Assembly: GCA_017452565.1 (NCBI GenBank)
Contig: JAFTMF010000041.1
Coordinates: forward strand, 1 to 6,507
Length of the DNA: 6,507 bases
Direction: 5' to 3'
Source of the DNA: Clostridia bacterium
Lineage (GTDB): Bacteria; Bacillota; Clostridia; Oscillospirales; CAG-272
Program-made: the position numbers and the translations under genes
Shown here: in pieces, positions 6,066-6,507 of the stretch
Layout: each line of letters starts with the position of its first letter
How positions within the stretch are numbered: the stretch's first letter is position 1
The notes under the pieces: model-generated
The model's input: only the letters and a program-made list of their open reading frames with translations
Database searches by the model: none
Told to the model about the DNA's origin: nothing

Positions 6066-6098
6066 CCCGTTGACAAACGGGGGCATTGGTGCTACAAT
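6066..6098 (+). promoter_or_regulatory. Promoter of the transporter gene with a palindrome over the -35
   Basis: Consensus TTGACA (6070-6075), a 17-bp spacer and TACAAT (6093-6098), with TGC before the -10 forming an extended element. The -35 is embedded in a perfect inverted repeat, CCCGTT (6066-6071) and AACGGG (6076-6081), separated by GACA. This is a good place for a repressor to block RNA polymerase, so the palindrome is a candidate operator. Transcription should start near 6105, leaving a leader of about 75 bases. Confidence 0.75.
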
Positions 6099-6110
6099 AA
6101 ACTGGGATTC

Positions 6111-6134
6111 TGTGGGGATTTCCCACGATTTTTT
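6111..6134 (+). promoter_or_regulatory. Hairpin plus T-run in transporter leader, possible attenuator
   Basis: GTGGG (6112-6116) pairs with CCCAC (6122-6126), extended by a T-G wobble, with the loop GATTT. Two bases after the wobble comes a run of six T (6129-6134). This resembles a weak intrinsic terminator within the leader. A second hairpin, CTGTC (6147-6151) with GACAG (6157-6161), lies just before the ribosome site. No known riboswitch class is recognised, so the regulatory role is inferred. Confidence 0.35.
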
Positions 6135-6180
6135 GCGAAAATGGGCCTGTCATGTGGACAGCCAAGAAGAGGTAACGAAT

Positions 6181-6507
6181 ATGAAACTGCTGAACTTTGT
6201 CAAGAAAAACTTCGTGCTCACCGCCGCTCTGCTGGCGGCGATCATCACGTCGCTGATCGTACCCCCCGATGCAAAGTATCTGGGCTACTTTGACGTGAAG
6301 ACGCTGACCTGTCTGTTCTGCGTGCTGGCAGTGGTTTGCGCACTGAAAAACATCAATTTCTTCTACATACTGGCCAGACGAATCGTCCGTCTGTTCGGAA
6401 CGGTGCGGATGTCGGTGCTGGCACTGGTGTATATCAACTTCTTAGGCTATATGCTCATCGACAACGATATGGCGCTGCTCACCTTCCTGCCGCTGGGCAA
6501 TTTCGTC
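6181..6507 (+). CDS. SLC13/NhaD-like ion transporter, N-terminal part only
   Basis: The frame is open from ATG at 6181 to the right edge, giving the first 109 residues of a membrane protein that would normally exceed 350. Hydrophobic segments lie at about 11-28, 41-56 and 78-108. The stretch YMLIDNDMALLTFLPLG (90-106) matches the conserved region (usually LITNDVALITFVP) of the ion-transporter superfamily that includes SLC13 carboxylate carriers, ArsB and NhaD. It should therefore be an integral inner-membrane carrier for an anion or carboxylate, or an ion antiporter. An aspartate (Asp94) replaces the usual threonine in the TND motif. An AGAGG site (6168-6172) lies eight bases before the start. 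The substrate cannot be assigned from this fragment. Confidence 0.85.
   Translation, partial: MKLLNFVKKNFVLTAALLAAIITSLIVPPDAKYLGYFDVKTLTCLFCVLAVVCALKNINFFYILARRIVRLFGTVRMSVLALVYINFLGYMLIDNDMALLTFLPLGNFV

Noticed and set aside
1..6507. CRISPR arrays, tRNA or rRNA genes, insertion sequences
   Set aside because: No regularly spaced repeats, no cloverleaf with a TTC-type arm, and no transposase or terminal inverted repeats were seen on reading both strands.

Overview
The window looks like chromosomal DNA of a Gram-positive, Clostridia-type bacterium (Bacillota), probably a gut anaerobe. This rests on purine-rich AGGAGG-like ribosome binding sites, near-consensus sigma-A promoters with 17-bp spacers, two single-membrane-type lipoproteins, and a melibiase that closely resembles the Bacillus MelA type. 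Base composition is moderate (for example 33 G/C of 60 at 4621-4680). The exception is one clearly AT-rich gene near the right end.

Left half, minus strand. The window opens inside a PHP-domain metallohydrolase gene (2-460, C-terminus cut off) that has its own promoter. To its right lie an intrinsic terminator (555-586) and two palindromic hairpins (607-661) in the 3' region of the next transcript. Then comes a GH4 alpha-galactosidase gene, melA (668-1987), preceded by a DUF2961/GH172 glycoside hydrolase gene (2129-3184). The two hydrolases read the same way, have no terminator between them, and both appear cytoplasmic. They probably split small imported oligosaccharides, but no transporter or regulator gene is in view. 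The 141-bp gap before melA holds two direct repeats (TGCAACAnnGATA) exactly 21 bp apart. They abut a promoter with a perfect -10 and no -35, which is the expected arrangement for an AraC-family activator.

Right half, plus strand. A divergent promoter pair at 3231-3325 separates the hydrolases from hypA (3358-3708) and hypB (3713-4360), which are nickel-delivery factors for hydrogenase maturation. No hypCDEF or hydrogenase subunit gene accompanies them here. Next come two lipoprotein genes. The first is a DUF4349 protein with a coiled coil and a C-terminal membrane anchor (4462-5379), driven by its own promoter. The second is a small unidentified AT-rich lipoprotein gene (5458-5961), possibly acquired. 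A strong terminator (6011-6040) closes this block. A new transcription unit then starts from a promoter whose -35 lies inside a palindrome and whose leader has an attenuator-like hairpin. It encodes an SLC13/NhaD-like ion transporter that runs off the right edge.

The contents are mostly known families. The parts that most merit a second look are regulatory (the melA direct repeats and the transporter leader), together with the GH172/GH4 pairing and the isolated hypAB pair.
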